Below the pieces are notes generated by a model that made no database searches, was not told where the DNA came from, and worked only from the letters and a program-made list of their open reading frames with translations. From Conexibacter arvalis (lineage in GTDB: Bacteria; Actinomycetota; Thermoleophilia; Solirubrobacterales; Solirubrobacteraceae): 64,000 nt of DNA. The translations under genes and the position numbers were made by a program. Shown here piece after piece: positions 10,191 through 18,206 of this stretch. The stretch lies in the NCBI RefSeq assembly GCF_014199525.1, contig NZ_JACHNU010000001.1:1714182-1778181 (forward strand). The letters are read 5' to 3'. Position 1 is the stretch's first letter. Each line of letters begins with the position of its first letter.

Positions 10191-12698
10191 TCAGCTTGCT
10201 GGCGCGGCGGGGCGGTGGGTGGCGAGGCGGCCGGGAAGGGCGATCGCGAGGAGCGCGGTGGTGAGGACCGTTGCGACGATCGTGGCGGTTGTGGCGGCGG
10301 CGGGCGAGTAGTGGGTTGGGAAGCCGGTGATGGTCTCGAGGGCGCGGGTGAGGAGCTGCTGGCCAAGGAGGCCGGCGGTGGCGCCGGCGAGGCAGCCGCT
10401 GCTGAGGAGGACGGTGGCCTCGAGGAGGAGCGCGCGCCACAGTTGGGCTGGGGTGAGGCCGTCGAGTTGGAGGCGGTGGAGGGAGGGGCGGCGTTGCCAG
10501 ATGACGCCGGTCATGGCGGCGGTCATGCTGAGGATCGCGGCGGCGATGACGAGGGTGCTGATCTGGGTGAGGCGGACGAGGCCCTGTCTGGTCGCGGTGT
10601 GGTGGCGATCGATGCGTTGCTGGCGGGTCTCGATCTGAGCGGGGAGCTGGTCGCCCAATCGGGCGCGGAGGATCGTGGCGACCGCGGTGGGGTCGGCGTG
10701 CGGAGACAGGTGCAGTTGGAGGGCGCTGGGGGTCGGGTCGTGCCAGGCGCGGGCGTAGTCGTCGGCGTTGATGACGATCGCTCCGGAGGGCCAGCCGAGG
10801 TTGTTGGAGATCCCGACGACGCGCAGCCGCAGCGGCCGCGGCGTGGGCAGGGTGACCTTGTCGTTGAGATCGGCGTGGAGCTCGTCGGCGACGGCTTGGG
10901 AGAGGATGGCGGCGCCGCCGGCGCGGAGTGCGGCGGTCGCTTGGTCGTGGTCGCCGTGGAGCAGCTGACCTGGTGGAGCCGGTGAGGGAGCGTCGGCGGG
11001 TGGGGCTTGGACCCAGGTGCGCCGGTCGCCGATGTCGAGCCAGCTGCCGCGGTAGATGCCGACCTTGGCGACGCCGGGCGTGCGGCGGACCGTGGCGAGG
11101 TCGGCACGGCTGATGTTGAGCGGGGTGATCGCGAAGGCGCTCGTGTCGCCGCGCATCGTGATCCAGATGTCGGCGTTGTCGTCGACGGCGCGGGCGGAAC
11201 CGTCGAGGCCGCGCGTGAGATCGCCGCGGGCGCCGCCGATCGCAACGAGGGCGAAGACGGCGATCGCGCCCGTCGCGGTCAACGCGAGCGTGACCGGGTT
11301 GGTGCCGGCGCTGCGCAGCGACCAGGCGGCGAAGGTCGCAGAGCCCGAGCGGGTGTGCTCGGCGGCGGCCGCGAACGCGCGAGCCGCGACGGTGAGGAGG
11401 GCGGGGAGGAGGAGCAGGAGTCCGCCGGTCAGCGCGATCAGGCCGGCCAGCGCCCAGCTCGGACGCGCGCTCGTGATCGTGATCGCGGCCGCGACGGAGG
11501 CCGCGCCGGTGGTCGTCGCGGTTCTGAGCGGGCCGCGCGCTGGTCGGGTGGGGGTGGGCTGACGGTTGCGGAGGAGGTCGAGCGCGGGGAGCAGGACGGC
11601 GGCGCAGGCGACGACGATCCCGCCGGCGGCCGCGATCGCGATCGCGCTCGCGGGGACGGTTCGGCCGGCTCCGATCGGGAAGCCGGTGGCGAGGTATCCG
11701 GGCGGCGCATCGAAGAGGCCGCGCGCGAGCTGGTCGCCGAGCAGCAGCCCGAGCCCGGTGCCGGCGACGCCGAGCACGAGCGCGTCGACGAGCACGATCG
11801 CGACGATCGAGCGGCGCTGGAACCCTTCGCGCCGCAGCATCGTGACGAGCGCGCGCCGCTGGTTCGCGGTCAGCAGGACCGCGCAGGCGGCGAAGAGGCC
11901 GCCGACGACCGCGGCGAGTACGGCGAACATCGTCGTCGACTGCGCGGTCGGGTATGCGGCGACGTCGAACACGGTCGCGTCCGCGTCGGCGTCGCGGACG
12001 TTCGCGTCGGTGCCGGCGAGCTGTTGCAGCTGGTGACGCACTTGGTCGTCGCGGCCTGGGGCCGGGAGCACGTAGATGCGCGAGACCCGGTCGGTCATGC
12101 CGGTGGCCTGCTGGGCGGCGGCCAGCGGCATGATCGCGATCGGGCTGTCGGCGAGCGTGCCGATCTCGGCGGGCCGCAGCGCGGCGCCGAGCGGCAGCCG
12201 GCTGATCCCGGCCCCGGTCTCGATCGTCACAGGGGAGAAGACGCCGAGCTGGAGCCGGTCGGCGAGCGGCGCCGGCAGCGCGAGCGCGCGCAGGCTGGCG
12301 AGCTCCTTCGGCGCGAAGCGCTTCACCAGCGTTCCGCCCATCTCCGTGAAGCTCGGATCGCCGCCGACGAGCAGCACCGAGGCGCGGCCGGCGGGACCGG
12401 CGACGTTGGCGCGCTGCTCGATGATCGCCGCGGCCGCGCGCACGCCGTCGACACGACGGACGTCGTGGAGGAGCTGCTCGCTCATTCCGGCAGGCCCGCG
12501 GGCGATCAGCTGCAGGCGCGCCTCGCCGACGATGCCGTCGGTCAGCGCCCGCACCGTGCTCGACAGGCTGGCGTTGGCGACAAGCGCGGCGAAGACGAGC
12601 GCGACCCCGGCGGCGATCCCGACGAGCGCGAGCAGCTCGCCGACGATCCGAGACCGCAGCCGGATGCGGTAGAAGGCCAGCAGCGCCGAGCCGGTCAC
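10191..12698 (-). CDS. FtsX/MacB-like ABC transporter permease
   Basis: This 835-residue membrane protein has the layout of a large FtsX-like permease (two FtsX domains): an N-terminal helix (near ELLALVGIAAGVALVFAALV), a long extracytoplasmic domain, three helices around residues 250-375, then a second extracytoplasmic region and helices near the C-terminus. Such permeases do not usually import solutes. With MacB-type ATPases they drive mechanotransmission, lipoprotein handling or peptide efflux. GTG start at 12698, 12 nt downstream of the ATPase gene at 12711-13421, makes it the last gene of the PadR-ABC-ABC-FtsX operon. It converges on the SDR gene across 146 nt with no recognised gene. 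Confidence 0.88.
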   Translation of the reverse strand: MTGSALLAFYRIRLRSRIVGELLALVGIAAGVALVFAALVANASLSSTVRALTDGIVGEARLQLIARGPAGMSEQLLHDVRRVDGVRAAAAIIEQRANVAGPAGRASVLLVGGDPSFTEMGGTLVKRFAPKELASLRALALPAPLADRLQLGVFSPVTIETGAGISRLPLGAALRPAEIGTLADSPIAIMPLAAAQQATGMTDRVSRIYVLPAPGRDDQVRHQLQQLAGTDANVRDADADATVFDVAAYPTAQSTTMFAVLAAVVGGLFAACAVLLTANQRRALVTMLRREGFQRRSIVAIVLVDALVLGVAGTGLGLLLGDQLARGLFDAPPGYLATGFPIGAGRTVPASAIAIAAAGGIVVACAAVLLPALDLLRNRQPTPTRPARGPLRTATTTGAASVAAAITITSARPSWALAGLIALTGGLLLLLPALLTVAARAFAAAAEHTRSGSATFAAWSLRSAGTNPVTLALTATGAIAVFALVAIGGARGDLTRGLDGSARAVDDNADIWITMRGDTSAFAITPLNISRADLATVRRTPGVAKVGIYRGSWLDIGDRRTWVQAPPADAPSPAPPGQLLHGDHDQATAALRAGGAAILSQAVADELHADLNDKVTLPTPRPLRLRVVGISNNLGWPSGAIVINADDYARAWHDPTPSALQLHLSPHADPTAVATILRARLGDQLPAQIETRQQRIDRHHTATRQGLVRLTQISTLVIAAAILSMTAAMTGVIWQRRPSLHRLQLDGLTPAQLWRALLLEATVLLSSGCLAGATAGLLGQQLLTRALETITGFPTHYSPAAATTATIVATVLTTALLAIALPGRLATHRPAAPAS

Positions 12699-12710
12699 GC
12701 CCGTCGCTCC

Positions 12711-13421
12711 TCAGCTGCCGCTCGCGCTCGGCGCGCGCGCCGAGCCGGTGTCGAAGGCGTGGAGGGCGCCGTCGCGCAGGGTGTGTGCCGTGTCGGCGTA
12801 GTCGGCGGCGAGCGGGTCATGGGTGACGAGGACCATCGCGACCTGTTGCTCGTCGCAGAGCTCGCGCAGCAGCTGCAGGACCTCGCGGCTGCGGCCGGCG
12901 TCGAGCGCGCCGGTCGGCTCGTCGGCGAGGACCAGCCGGGGCGCGGTCGCGAGCGCGCGTGCGATCGCGACCCGCTGGCGCTCGCCGCCGGACAGCTGCT
13001 CGGGGCGATGCCTGAGCCGCTTGTCGAGCCCGAGGCGCTCCAAGAGCGGCCGAACGGCGGCGCGGGCCTCGCGCGGCCGGCGGCCGCGACCGTAGAGCTT
13101 GGTCGCGGCCTGCTCGAGCGCGCTGACGCCAGGCATCAGATCGGGCGTCTGGGTGATGTAGCCGATCTCGCGCAGCCGGTAGTCCGCCGCGTCGGCGGCA
13201 TCGAGGGCGGTGATGTCGCGGCCGGCGACGAGCACCTCGCCGTAGTCGGGCGCGAGCAGGCCGGCGATGATCTGCAGCAGGCTCGTCTTGCCCGATCCGC
13301 TCGGTCCGTGCACCGCGGCCAGCTCTCCGCGCGAGACGCTGAGCGAGATCCCGTCGAGCGCACGAATCGTGCCGCCGTCTCCGTCGGGGTAGTGCTTGAC
13401 GACGTCGACGAGCGTCAGCAT
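12711..13421 (-). CDS. ABC transporter ATP-binding protein (MacB/LolD type)
   Basis: This 236-residue ATPase has an intact motif set: Walker A GPSGSGKT, signature LSGGERQR, Walker B LVLADEPTGALD with catalytic Glu, and H-loop VTHD. The ADEPTGALD sequence is typical of LolD/MacB/FtsE-like ATPases that pair with FtsX-fold permeases. It lies 12 nt upstream of such a permease and 6 nt downstream of a second, degenerate ATPase. The two ATPases could form an asymmetric heterodimer, or this one could act as the homodimeric motor. Confidence 0.92.
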   Translation of the reverse strand: MLTLVDVVKHYPDGDGGTIRALDGISLSVSRGELAAVHGPSGSGKTSLLQIIAGLLAPDYGEVLVAGRDITALDAADAADYRLREIGYITQTPDLMPGVSALEQAATKLYGRGRRPREARAAVRPLLERLGLDKRLRHRPEQLSGGERQRVAIARALATAPRLVLADEPTGALDAGRSREVLQLLRELCDEQQVAMVLVTHDPLAADYADTAHTLRDGALHAFDTGSARAPSASGS

Positions 13422-13427
13422 CTGGCG

Positions 13428-14201
13428 TCAGCCGCTGCGGTGCGTGCGGAGCTCGACGACCGTCGCCTGGGGGTCCTCGGGCCGGTCGGCGACCGCGCGC
13501 AGGAGCCGGCCGCGGTTGAGGAGGTAGCTCTCGTGCAGGTGCGGGCTCAGGCCGCCGGCCTCGTTGGCGGCGACGAGCACCACGCACTGCTCCTCCTCGG
13601 CGACTGAGCGCATCAGGCCGCCCACGAGCTCGCGGTGCCAGGTGTCGAGCGTGGCGACCGGATCGTCGACGACCATCACCTGCGGTCTGCGCGCGATCGC
13701 GTGCGCGAAGGCGACGAGCGTGCGCTCGGCGTCAGAGAGTTCGGCCCACGTCATGTCGCCAACGTCTGGAACGCCGGCCCGCTCGAGCGCCGCGGCGGCG
13801 AGCGCGTCGGTCTCGCGTCTGGATCGCCCCTTGGCGAGCGCGAGGCCAACGTAGGCGCGCATCGGCAGCGGCGGGATCTCCGGCGCCATGCGGTTCACGG
13901 TGACGATTCGGCGACGCAGCTCCGCCGGGTCGCGGCGCGGCCGGCCGAAGCGGCGGGTTCGCTGGCCGATCGTCGCGACGTCGACCCCGTCGAGCAGCAC
14001 CCGGCCGCTGTCGGGCGGCTCGATGCCGGCGGCAATGCTCAGCAGCGTCGACTTGCCGGCGCCGCGGTCGCCGAACACCGCGGCGAGCGTCCCAGGTCTC
14101 AGCGCCATCGACACGTCGCGAAGCGTGCGCAGTTGCCGCGTGCCGCGCTGGTGGGACTTCGCGACGGTCTGCAGCTCCAGCAGCGGGCGCACGTGCGTCA
14201 C
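13428..14201 (-). CDS. Divergent ABC-type ATPase with degenerate catalytic motifs
   Basis: This 257-residue protein aligns with ABC ATPases over its whole length but lacks several catalytic features. Walker A is present (GDRGAGKS). The signature is ELSDAER instead of LSGGQ. Walker B reads VMVVDDP, with Asp in place of the catalytic Glu. The H-loop region reads VLVAANE with no His. It can probably bind nucleotide but should hydrolyse poorly, as in the degenerate site of heterodimeric ABC exporters. It lies between a PadR regulator and an intact ATPase in one operon, so an asymmetric partnership is plausible. The alternative is a decaying paralogue. Confidence 0.85.
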   Translation of the reverse strand: MTHVRPLLELQTVAKSHQRGTRQLRTLRDVSMALRPGTLAAVFGDRGAGKSTLLSIAAGIEPPDSGRVLLDGVDVATIGQRTRRFGRPRRDPAELRRRIVTVNRMAPEIPPLPMRAYVGLALAKGRSRRETDALAAAALERAGVPDVGDMTWAELSDAERTLVAFAHAIARRPQVMVVDDPVATLDTWHRELVGGLMRSVAEEEQCVVLVAANEAGGLSPHLHESYLLNRGRLLRAVADRPEDPQATVVELRTHRSG

Positions 14202-14205
14202 CCTC

Positions 14206-14781
14206 TCATCCTTTTGGGGCGTTGTCGAGCAGCAGCTGCTCGAGGTCGACGGTCGCTCTGCCCAACCATTTGATCTGCAGCAGCAGCACGTCGTTGAGCA
14301 GCTGCTCGGCGAGCAGGTCGGCCACCTCTCGGGCGGTCGGCCGCTGGTTGCGCAGCGGTCGCGTGCGCTGCTCGCGGCGGCGCTGCTGCGCGGCCTGTGC
14401 CGCTGCGAGTCGCGCGTGCAGGTCGTTCAGCGCGGCCTCTGCGACGTTGAGCAGCGAAGGCAGGTCCTCGGGCCGGGCGAACCGCATCCGCGTCGTCAGC
14501 TCGGTCCCTGCCTCCAGGTCGGGCAGCGGCGAGCGCATCCAGCTTGCGTGCCGTCGGGCGCCGGCGTCGGTGACCGCGTAGACGACCTGCGCGGTCCTGC
14601 CACCAGAGCCGGCGCGGACGTCTATCTCCTCGACGAGCCCGGTCTGCTCCATGCGCCCGATGACCTTGTACGCCGAGATCGCGTCCCCACCGAGGCGCTC
14701 TCTCACGCGCTTGTTCACCTCATAGCAGTGGCTCGGGCCCTCCAGCAGCGCCGCCAACACGACGTTCTGTGGTGATGCCAC
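14206..14781 (-). CDS. PadR family transcriptional regulator
   Basis: This 191-residue PadR-type regulator starts at GTG 14781. Residues 1-75 form the winged helix (LAALLEGPSHCYEVNKRVRE, then ISAYKVIGRMEQTGLVEE), and a wing with GGRTAQVVYAVTDAG follows. The C-terminal 110 residues are helical and Gln/Arg-rich in the middle, fitting a PadR dimerisation arm. It is the first gene of the ABC-ABC-FtsX operon and lies 71 nt from the divergent terpene synthase. PadR proteins usually repress an adjacent transporter operon until a toxic compound binds, so both divergent units may be under its control. No clear operator was identified. Confidence 0.9.
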   Translation of the reverse strand: MASPQNVVLAALLEGPSHCYEVNKRVRERLGGDAISAYKVIGRMEQTGLVEEIDVRAGSGGRTAQVVYAVTDAGARRHASWMRSPLPDLEAGTELTTRMRFARPEDLPSLLNVAEAALNDLHARLAAAQAAQQRRREQRTRPLRNQRPTAREVADLLAEQLLNDVLLLQIKWLGRATVDLEQLLLDNAPKG

Positions 14782-14852
14782 CCCCGATCCCGCTCCCCAG
14801 GTCCGACCGCACGACGACAGTAGACGTCACCGTACATCAAGGAGGGGGCCAC

Positions 14853-15989
14853 ATGCCACCAGTAACCGGAGTTGGTGTTGTCGGGTGCTCGGCGTCGAAC
14901 CGGCGGGGGAGCGGGCGTGCGCGGACAGGGCTGTCGCGCGCGCAGTGGGTGGCGCTCGCGGCCGCGGTCGGCCGCGAGCTCACGTGGGCGCTGCCGCTGA
15001 CCGCGCGCACGATGCGCCAGTGGCGTGCACGGGCCGAGGCGATTCCCAGCGACGAGTTGCGCGCCGATGCGCTGCACTCGCTCGACCACAAGCGCGGCTA
15101 CGCCGATGGTGCGGCGCTGTTCGGGATCCTCACGCGTCGCCACCGCGGGCTGCTGGCCGTGCTGACGAGCTGGGAGACGATCGTCGACTACCTCGACAAC
15201 GTCTCGGAGCGCTGGCCGACCCACGAGAACGGCCGACGGCTTCACATCGCGCTCGTCGACGCGCTCGACCTCACCCGACTGCCCGCCGGCGACTACTACC
15301 GCCACCAGCCCTGGCGCGACGACGGCGGCTACCTCGAAGCGCTCGTCGCCAACTGCCGGCAAGCGTGCCGGCAGCTGCCCTCCTACGGAATGCTGCGACC
15401 ACACCTCGTGCGCAGCGCGGCGCGCAGACGTGTGCTCGGCCTCAACCACGAGCCCGACCCGGTCCGCCGCGACGCCGGCTTGCGCGCCTGGGCAGCCGAC
15501 GAGTTCCCGCACGCTCCGCTGCCGTGGTGGGAGCTGACCGGCGCCGCCAGCGCGACCCTGCACACGCACGCGCTGCTGGCGCTCGCTGCCGATCCGAACA
15601 CGGACTCGGCCGAGATCGCGGCCGTCGACACCGCCTACCTCTACATCGACCTCTGCACGACGCTGCTGGACTCGCTCGTCGACTGGCACGACGACCGCGA
15701 GAACGGCGCCCACTGCTACCTCGACCACTACGACGATCCGACCGCCGCGGTTGCCCGCACGCGCGAGAGCGCGGCGCTGGCGGTCCGACACGCCGCGGCG
15801 CTCCCGCGCGGCGAGCGCCACAGCGTGATCGTCGCGTGCATGATCGGCCTCTACCTCTCCGCGCCCGCATGCGACACGCCGCAGCTGCGGCCCGCCACCG
15901 AGGCGATCGCGGCCGCCGCGGGGCCGTTGGCGCGGCTGCTGATCCCCGTCCTGCGCGCCTGGCGCGCGGCATATCACCAGCGCGAATAG
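14853..15989 (+). CDS. DUF2600 (YtpB-like) terpene synthase
   Basis: This 378-residue protein matches the DUF2600 family, whose characterised member is Bacillus YtpB, tetraprenyl-beta-curcumene synthase (large, all-helical terpene synthases). Key motifs are ETIVDYLDNVSE, corresponding to YtpB's DYLDN segment, then DDGGYLEALVANCR, and WWELTGAASATLHTHAL followed by LLDSLVDWHDDREN in the second acidic motif. ATG at 14853 is chosen because AAGGAGG (14839-14845) precedes it by 7 nt. An in-frame ATG at 14769 would overlap the divergent PadR gene. It would cyclise a long-chain prenyl diphosphate. The product is unknown, and no partner squalene/hopene-type cyclase is in the window. A strong hairpin terminator follows the stop. 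Confidence 0.85.
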   Translation: MPPVTGVGVVGCSASNRRGSGRARTGLSRAQWVALAAAVGRELTWALPLTARTMRQWRARAEAIPSDELRADALHSLDHKRGYADGAALFGILTRRHRGLLAVLTSWETIVDYLDNVSERWPTHENGRRLHIALVDALDLTRLPAGDYYRHQPWRDDGGYLEALVANCRQACRQLPSYGMLRPHLVRSAARRRVLGLNHEPDPVRRDAGLRAWAADEFPHAPLPWWELTGAASATLHTHALLALAADPNTDSAEIAAVDTAYLYIDLCTTLLDSLVDWHDDRENGAHCYLDHYDDPTAAVARTRESAALAVRHAAALPRGERHSVIVACMIGLYLSAPACDTPQLRPATEAIAAAAGPLARLLIPVLRAWRAAYHQRE

Positions 15990-15994
15990 CGCGC

Positions 15995-16030
15995 AATGCC
16001 TCCCGGGGCAGTAGTGCCCCGGGAGGCATT
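15995..16030 (+). terminator. Perfect 16-bp hairpin after the terpene synthase
   Basis: Left arm 15995-16010 (AATGCCTCCCGGGGCA), loop GTAG, right arm 16015-16030. All 16 pairs are perfect, starting 5 nt after the stop codon and followed by only a short TTT-containing tail. Position and strength fit a Rho-independent-like terminator with a reduced U-tract. Confidence 0.8.
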
Positions 16031-16342
16031 TCCGCCGCGGCCGAGCGGCTCTATGGTCCTCATCGCGTCGAGCCGAGCCGCCTCTTCGCGGGCAGGCGAT
16101 TCGCCATCGGCCAACGATCCGCGGTCCTCCCCCGAACCGCCGATCGCGACGCACGACGAACGGGAGATCTCCCCCTTGCCCCGTTCGCGGTGCGGCGCGC
16201 CCTCGCTGGGATGGACGCGAGGGTGCGCCGCACGCCCCCTTCAACCGCGTCAACGACCATGCTGCCGAATTCGACATCAGTCTCCGCGCCGATCCTGCCA
16301 CTGCGACCCGCCGCACCCCCGGCCACGCCGCGGCGCGAGTGC

Positions 16343-16588
16343 ATGCTCGAGCTAGAGGCCGTCTACCAGCTGCTCAGTCAGGTCAAGGCGGCCGCGGCGC
16401 TCGCTGGGCGGCCCGAGCATCCGACCACGCTCGCAACGGTTCCGCCCCAGGCGTGGACCGCGGCGACGCTCGACCTGATGGCCGCCGGCGAGTCGCTGCG
16501 CGACCTGCTCCATGCGATCGACCCCGACCGCGCCGACGACCTGGTCCGTGCGGCGATCGGGCTTGCGGCCGCTGCGACCCAGCGCTGA
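16343..16588 (+). CDS. Hypothetical 81-residue helical protein
   Basis: This is a possible small protein beginning MLELEAVYQLLSQVK, with a regular amphipathic helical pattern and a second helix near DRADDLVRAAIGLAA. It has no signal or membrane segment. An in-frame ATG at 16259 would extend it to 109 residues with a low-complexity Pro-rich N-terminus, so 16343 is preferred. No clear Shine-Dalgarno was seen. I do not recognise the family. It is followed after 31 nt by another small unknown gene. The region 16031-16342 upstream holds no other convincing gene. Confidence 0.45.
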   Translation: MLELEAVYQLLSQVKAAAALAGRPEHPTTLATVPPQAWTAATLDLMAAGESLRDLLHAIDPDRADDLVRAAIGLAAAATQR

Positions 16589-16619
16589 TGCCGAGCCCCA
16601 TGACCGCCAGGAGCCCGCG

Positions 16620-17015
16620 GTGACGGGCCCGCGCATGCCAGGCCGGCGCGGAGGGCTGGCATCGCCGGCCGACGCGACCACCCGCCTCGCCGAGCGGACC
16701 TACCGCCGCACCCGCACGCCGCCCTTCGGCCTGCCCTATTCGGCGCTGCTGAAGCTCGCGCGTCGCGCCCGCGGCCTCCCTGCATCCGACGCCGTCGCCC
16801 GCGCGCTCGCGGCCCATTTCGACGCGATCGGGTTCCCCGCGACCCACGTGCACGCCGCGCTTCAGCGCCCCGCCGTGCGCACCGCGCTCGCGCAGACCGG
16901 CGCCGCGACCGTCCCGCTTCGGCTCGGTGATCTCACCGCGGTCACCCTCACCGTCCACCTGACCCGCCACGTCGTGCGGCGCGACCGCCTAGCCGTCCAG
17001 GTCACACGCCGCTGA
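16620..17015 (+). CDS. Hypothetical 131-residue basic protein
   Basis: GTG at 16620 follows AGGAG (16609-16613) with 6 nt spacing, which supports this start. The protein is basic, with predicted helices around YSALLKLARRARGLPASDAV and a C-terminal segment rich in Val, Thr and Arg that could form strands. There is no signal peptide or membrane helix. I do not recognise the family. It forms a probable two-gene unit with the 81-residue ORF upstream, behind the terminator of the terpene synthase. Confidence 0.5.
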   Translation: MTGPRMPGRRGGLASPADATTRLAERTYRRTRTPPFGLPYSALLKLARRARGLPASDAVARALAAHFDAIGFPATHVHAALQRPAVRTALAQTGAATVPLRLGDLTAVTLTVHLTRHVVRRDRLAVQVTRR

Positions 17016-17040
17016 AGCTGTCGCGCCGGCCGTCCGCCGA

Positions 17041-17161
17041 CCGCACCCCGGGATCCGGCGGGCACGAGCCAAGGCGCGGCAGACGCCGCCCCCGATCGGG
17101 TGGCGGCCGCCGCGCCCCTGGACGTCGCCCCATCCCCCTTGCGGCGGCGTCCGGGGTGCGG
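17041..17161. other. Possible structured RNA between gene units (weak)
   Basis: This 229-nt gene-free gap (17016-17244) contains an 11-bp perfect closing stem (17041-17051 with 17151-17161), an inner 8-bp stem (17122-17129 with 17143-17150) adjacent to it, and a small hairpin 17076-17089 (GCGGC-AGAC-GCCGC). At this GC content stems of this size arise by chance, so the call is tentative. Confidence 0.15.
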
Positions 17162-17229
17162 CCTGCATGGACCCGGCCGAGGACGGCAACGACCTGCCTG
17201 GCCGACTCACACCCGCTGCTTGCCAGCTT

Positions 17230-17248
17230 CTAGTGCCGGCACCACTAG
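17230..17248 (-). terminator. Small hairpin overlapping lipoprotein stop codon
   Basis: CTAGTG (17230-17235) and CACTAG (17243-17248) form a 6-bp stem that includes the TAG stop of the minus-strand lipoprotein gene. The inner GTGCCGGCAC is a palindrome of its own. It could be a weak terminator. No U-tract is visible. Confidence 0.3.
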
Positions 17249-18093
17249 CGCCCGGCGCCGCCTGGCAGCTCGGCGAGGTCGACGGCATCGGCGGGAGCGG
17301 TCAGCTCGACCGGCTCGTTCCAGTCGCTGAAGGCGACCTCGCCGGGTCTCGCGGCGCTGCCGACGAGCTTGAGCGGGAGCGGCTCGCCGGTCGTCGCGAC
17401 GAACAGCGTCGCGTTGCTGCCGCTGACGCCGACCGCCTCGCGGCCGTCGACCGTCTCGACGGCGCCGACGCGCAGCGGGCCATCGCCGGGGTGGGTCGCC
17501 GCTCTCAGCAGCCGCTCCATCTCGGCGAGCTGCCCGACCAGCTCGAATCTCGGATCGTCGGCCGGCACACGCAGCCATCTGCCGCCCAGCCTCGCCGCCG
17601 ACGTCCGGTCGACGACCTGCGCGAAGAACTCCTCGCCGCCGCGCAGGTGGATCGCGCCGTCGACGACGACGAGCTCGAAGTCGATGCCCTCGCGCGACAT
17701 GCGGCCGGTCGCGCCTCTCCCTCTGAGGAGGCGCAGCTCCATCGCGACCTCCCCGAGGTCGCCGTCAACGCGGACGGAGTCGGCGGCGCGCGCGGCCCCG
17801 CGGGCGGCGTCGAGGATCCGCTCGGCGCTCTGGCCGGCGATCCCGTGGTCGCCGTCCGGCGCCGGCGGGGTCGTCTGCCCGCCGGTCGTCGGCGTCGTGG
17901 TCGGCGCCGCCGCGCCGCTCCCGCCGGCGGTCGTTCCGCTGCCGCCATCGTCGCCGCCGCAGCCGGCGGCGGCGAGCGCGATCGCGACGGCGGCCGCCGC
18001 GGCGCCGCGGTGCGCCCGCCGGGCGCCGAGCGGCCGCTGTCGCCCGCCGCCGGGCATCGCGGGCGTCTCGGTCTGCTGCTCGATCGGTGACAT
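17245..18093 (-). CDS. LppX/LprAFG-like lipoprotein, copy 1
   Basis: This 282-residue secreted lipoprotein has a basic N-terminus, a hydrophobic stretch and lipobox LAAAGC, followed by an Asp/Gly/Thr/Pro-rich linker of about 45 residues. The mature domain ends in a conserved block with LFVATTGEPLPLKLVG and FSDWNEPVELTAPADA. This resembles the LppX/LprG/LprA fold (LolA/LolB-like), whose members carry lipids or respond to membrane stress in actinobacteria. A GAGGAGG motif precedes the ATG at 18093. The adjacent upstream gene encodes a close paralogue, so this is a tandem duplication. Function is inferred from fold-level resemblance only. Confidence 0.78.
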   Translation of the reverse strand: MSPIEQQTETPAMPGGGRQRPLGARRAHRGAAAAAVAIALAAAGCGGDDGGSGTTAGGSGAAAPTTTPTTGGQTTPPAPDGDHGIAGQSAERILDAARGAARAADSVRVDGDLGEVAMELRLLRGRGATGRMSREGIDFELVVVDGAIHLRGGEEFFAQVVDRTSAARLGGRWLRVPADDPRFELVGQLAEMERLLRAATHPGDGPLRVGAVETVDGREAVGVSGSNATLFVATTGEPLPLKLVGSAARPGEVAFSDWNEPVELTAPADAVDLAELPGGAGR

Positions 18094-18206
18094 GGGCCTC
18101 CTCGCGGCCGGAGGGTTGCTCGGGATCAGGGCGCCGTCAGCATGGCGCGTCCGCACTGATACCCGCCGGCCGCCGAGCGTGCACGCGCCCGAGGGGGAGG
18201 GGAGGG

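Noticed and set aside
15996-16355. Plus-strand ORF starting inside the terpene synthase terminator
   Set aside because: Its start lies in the hairpin. It has no ribosome site, and its Pro/Arg/Ser-rich translation shows no folding pattern.
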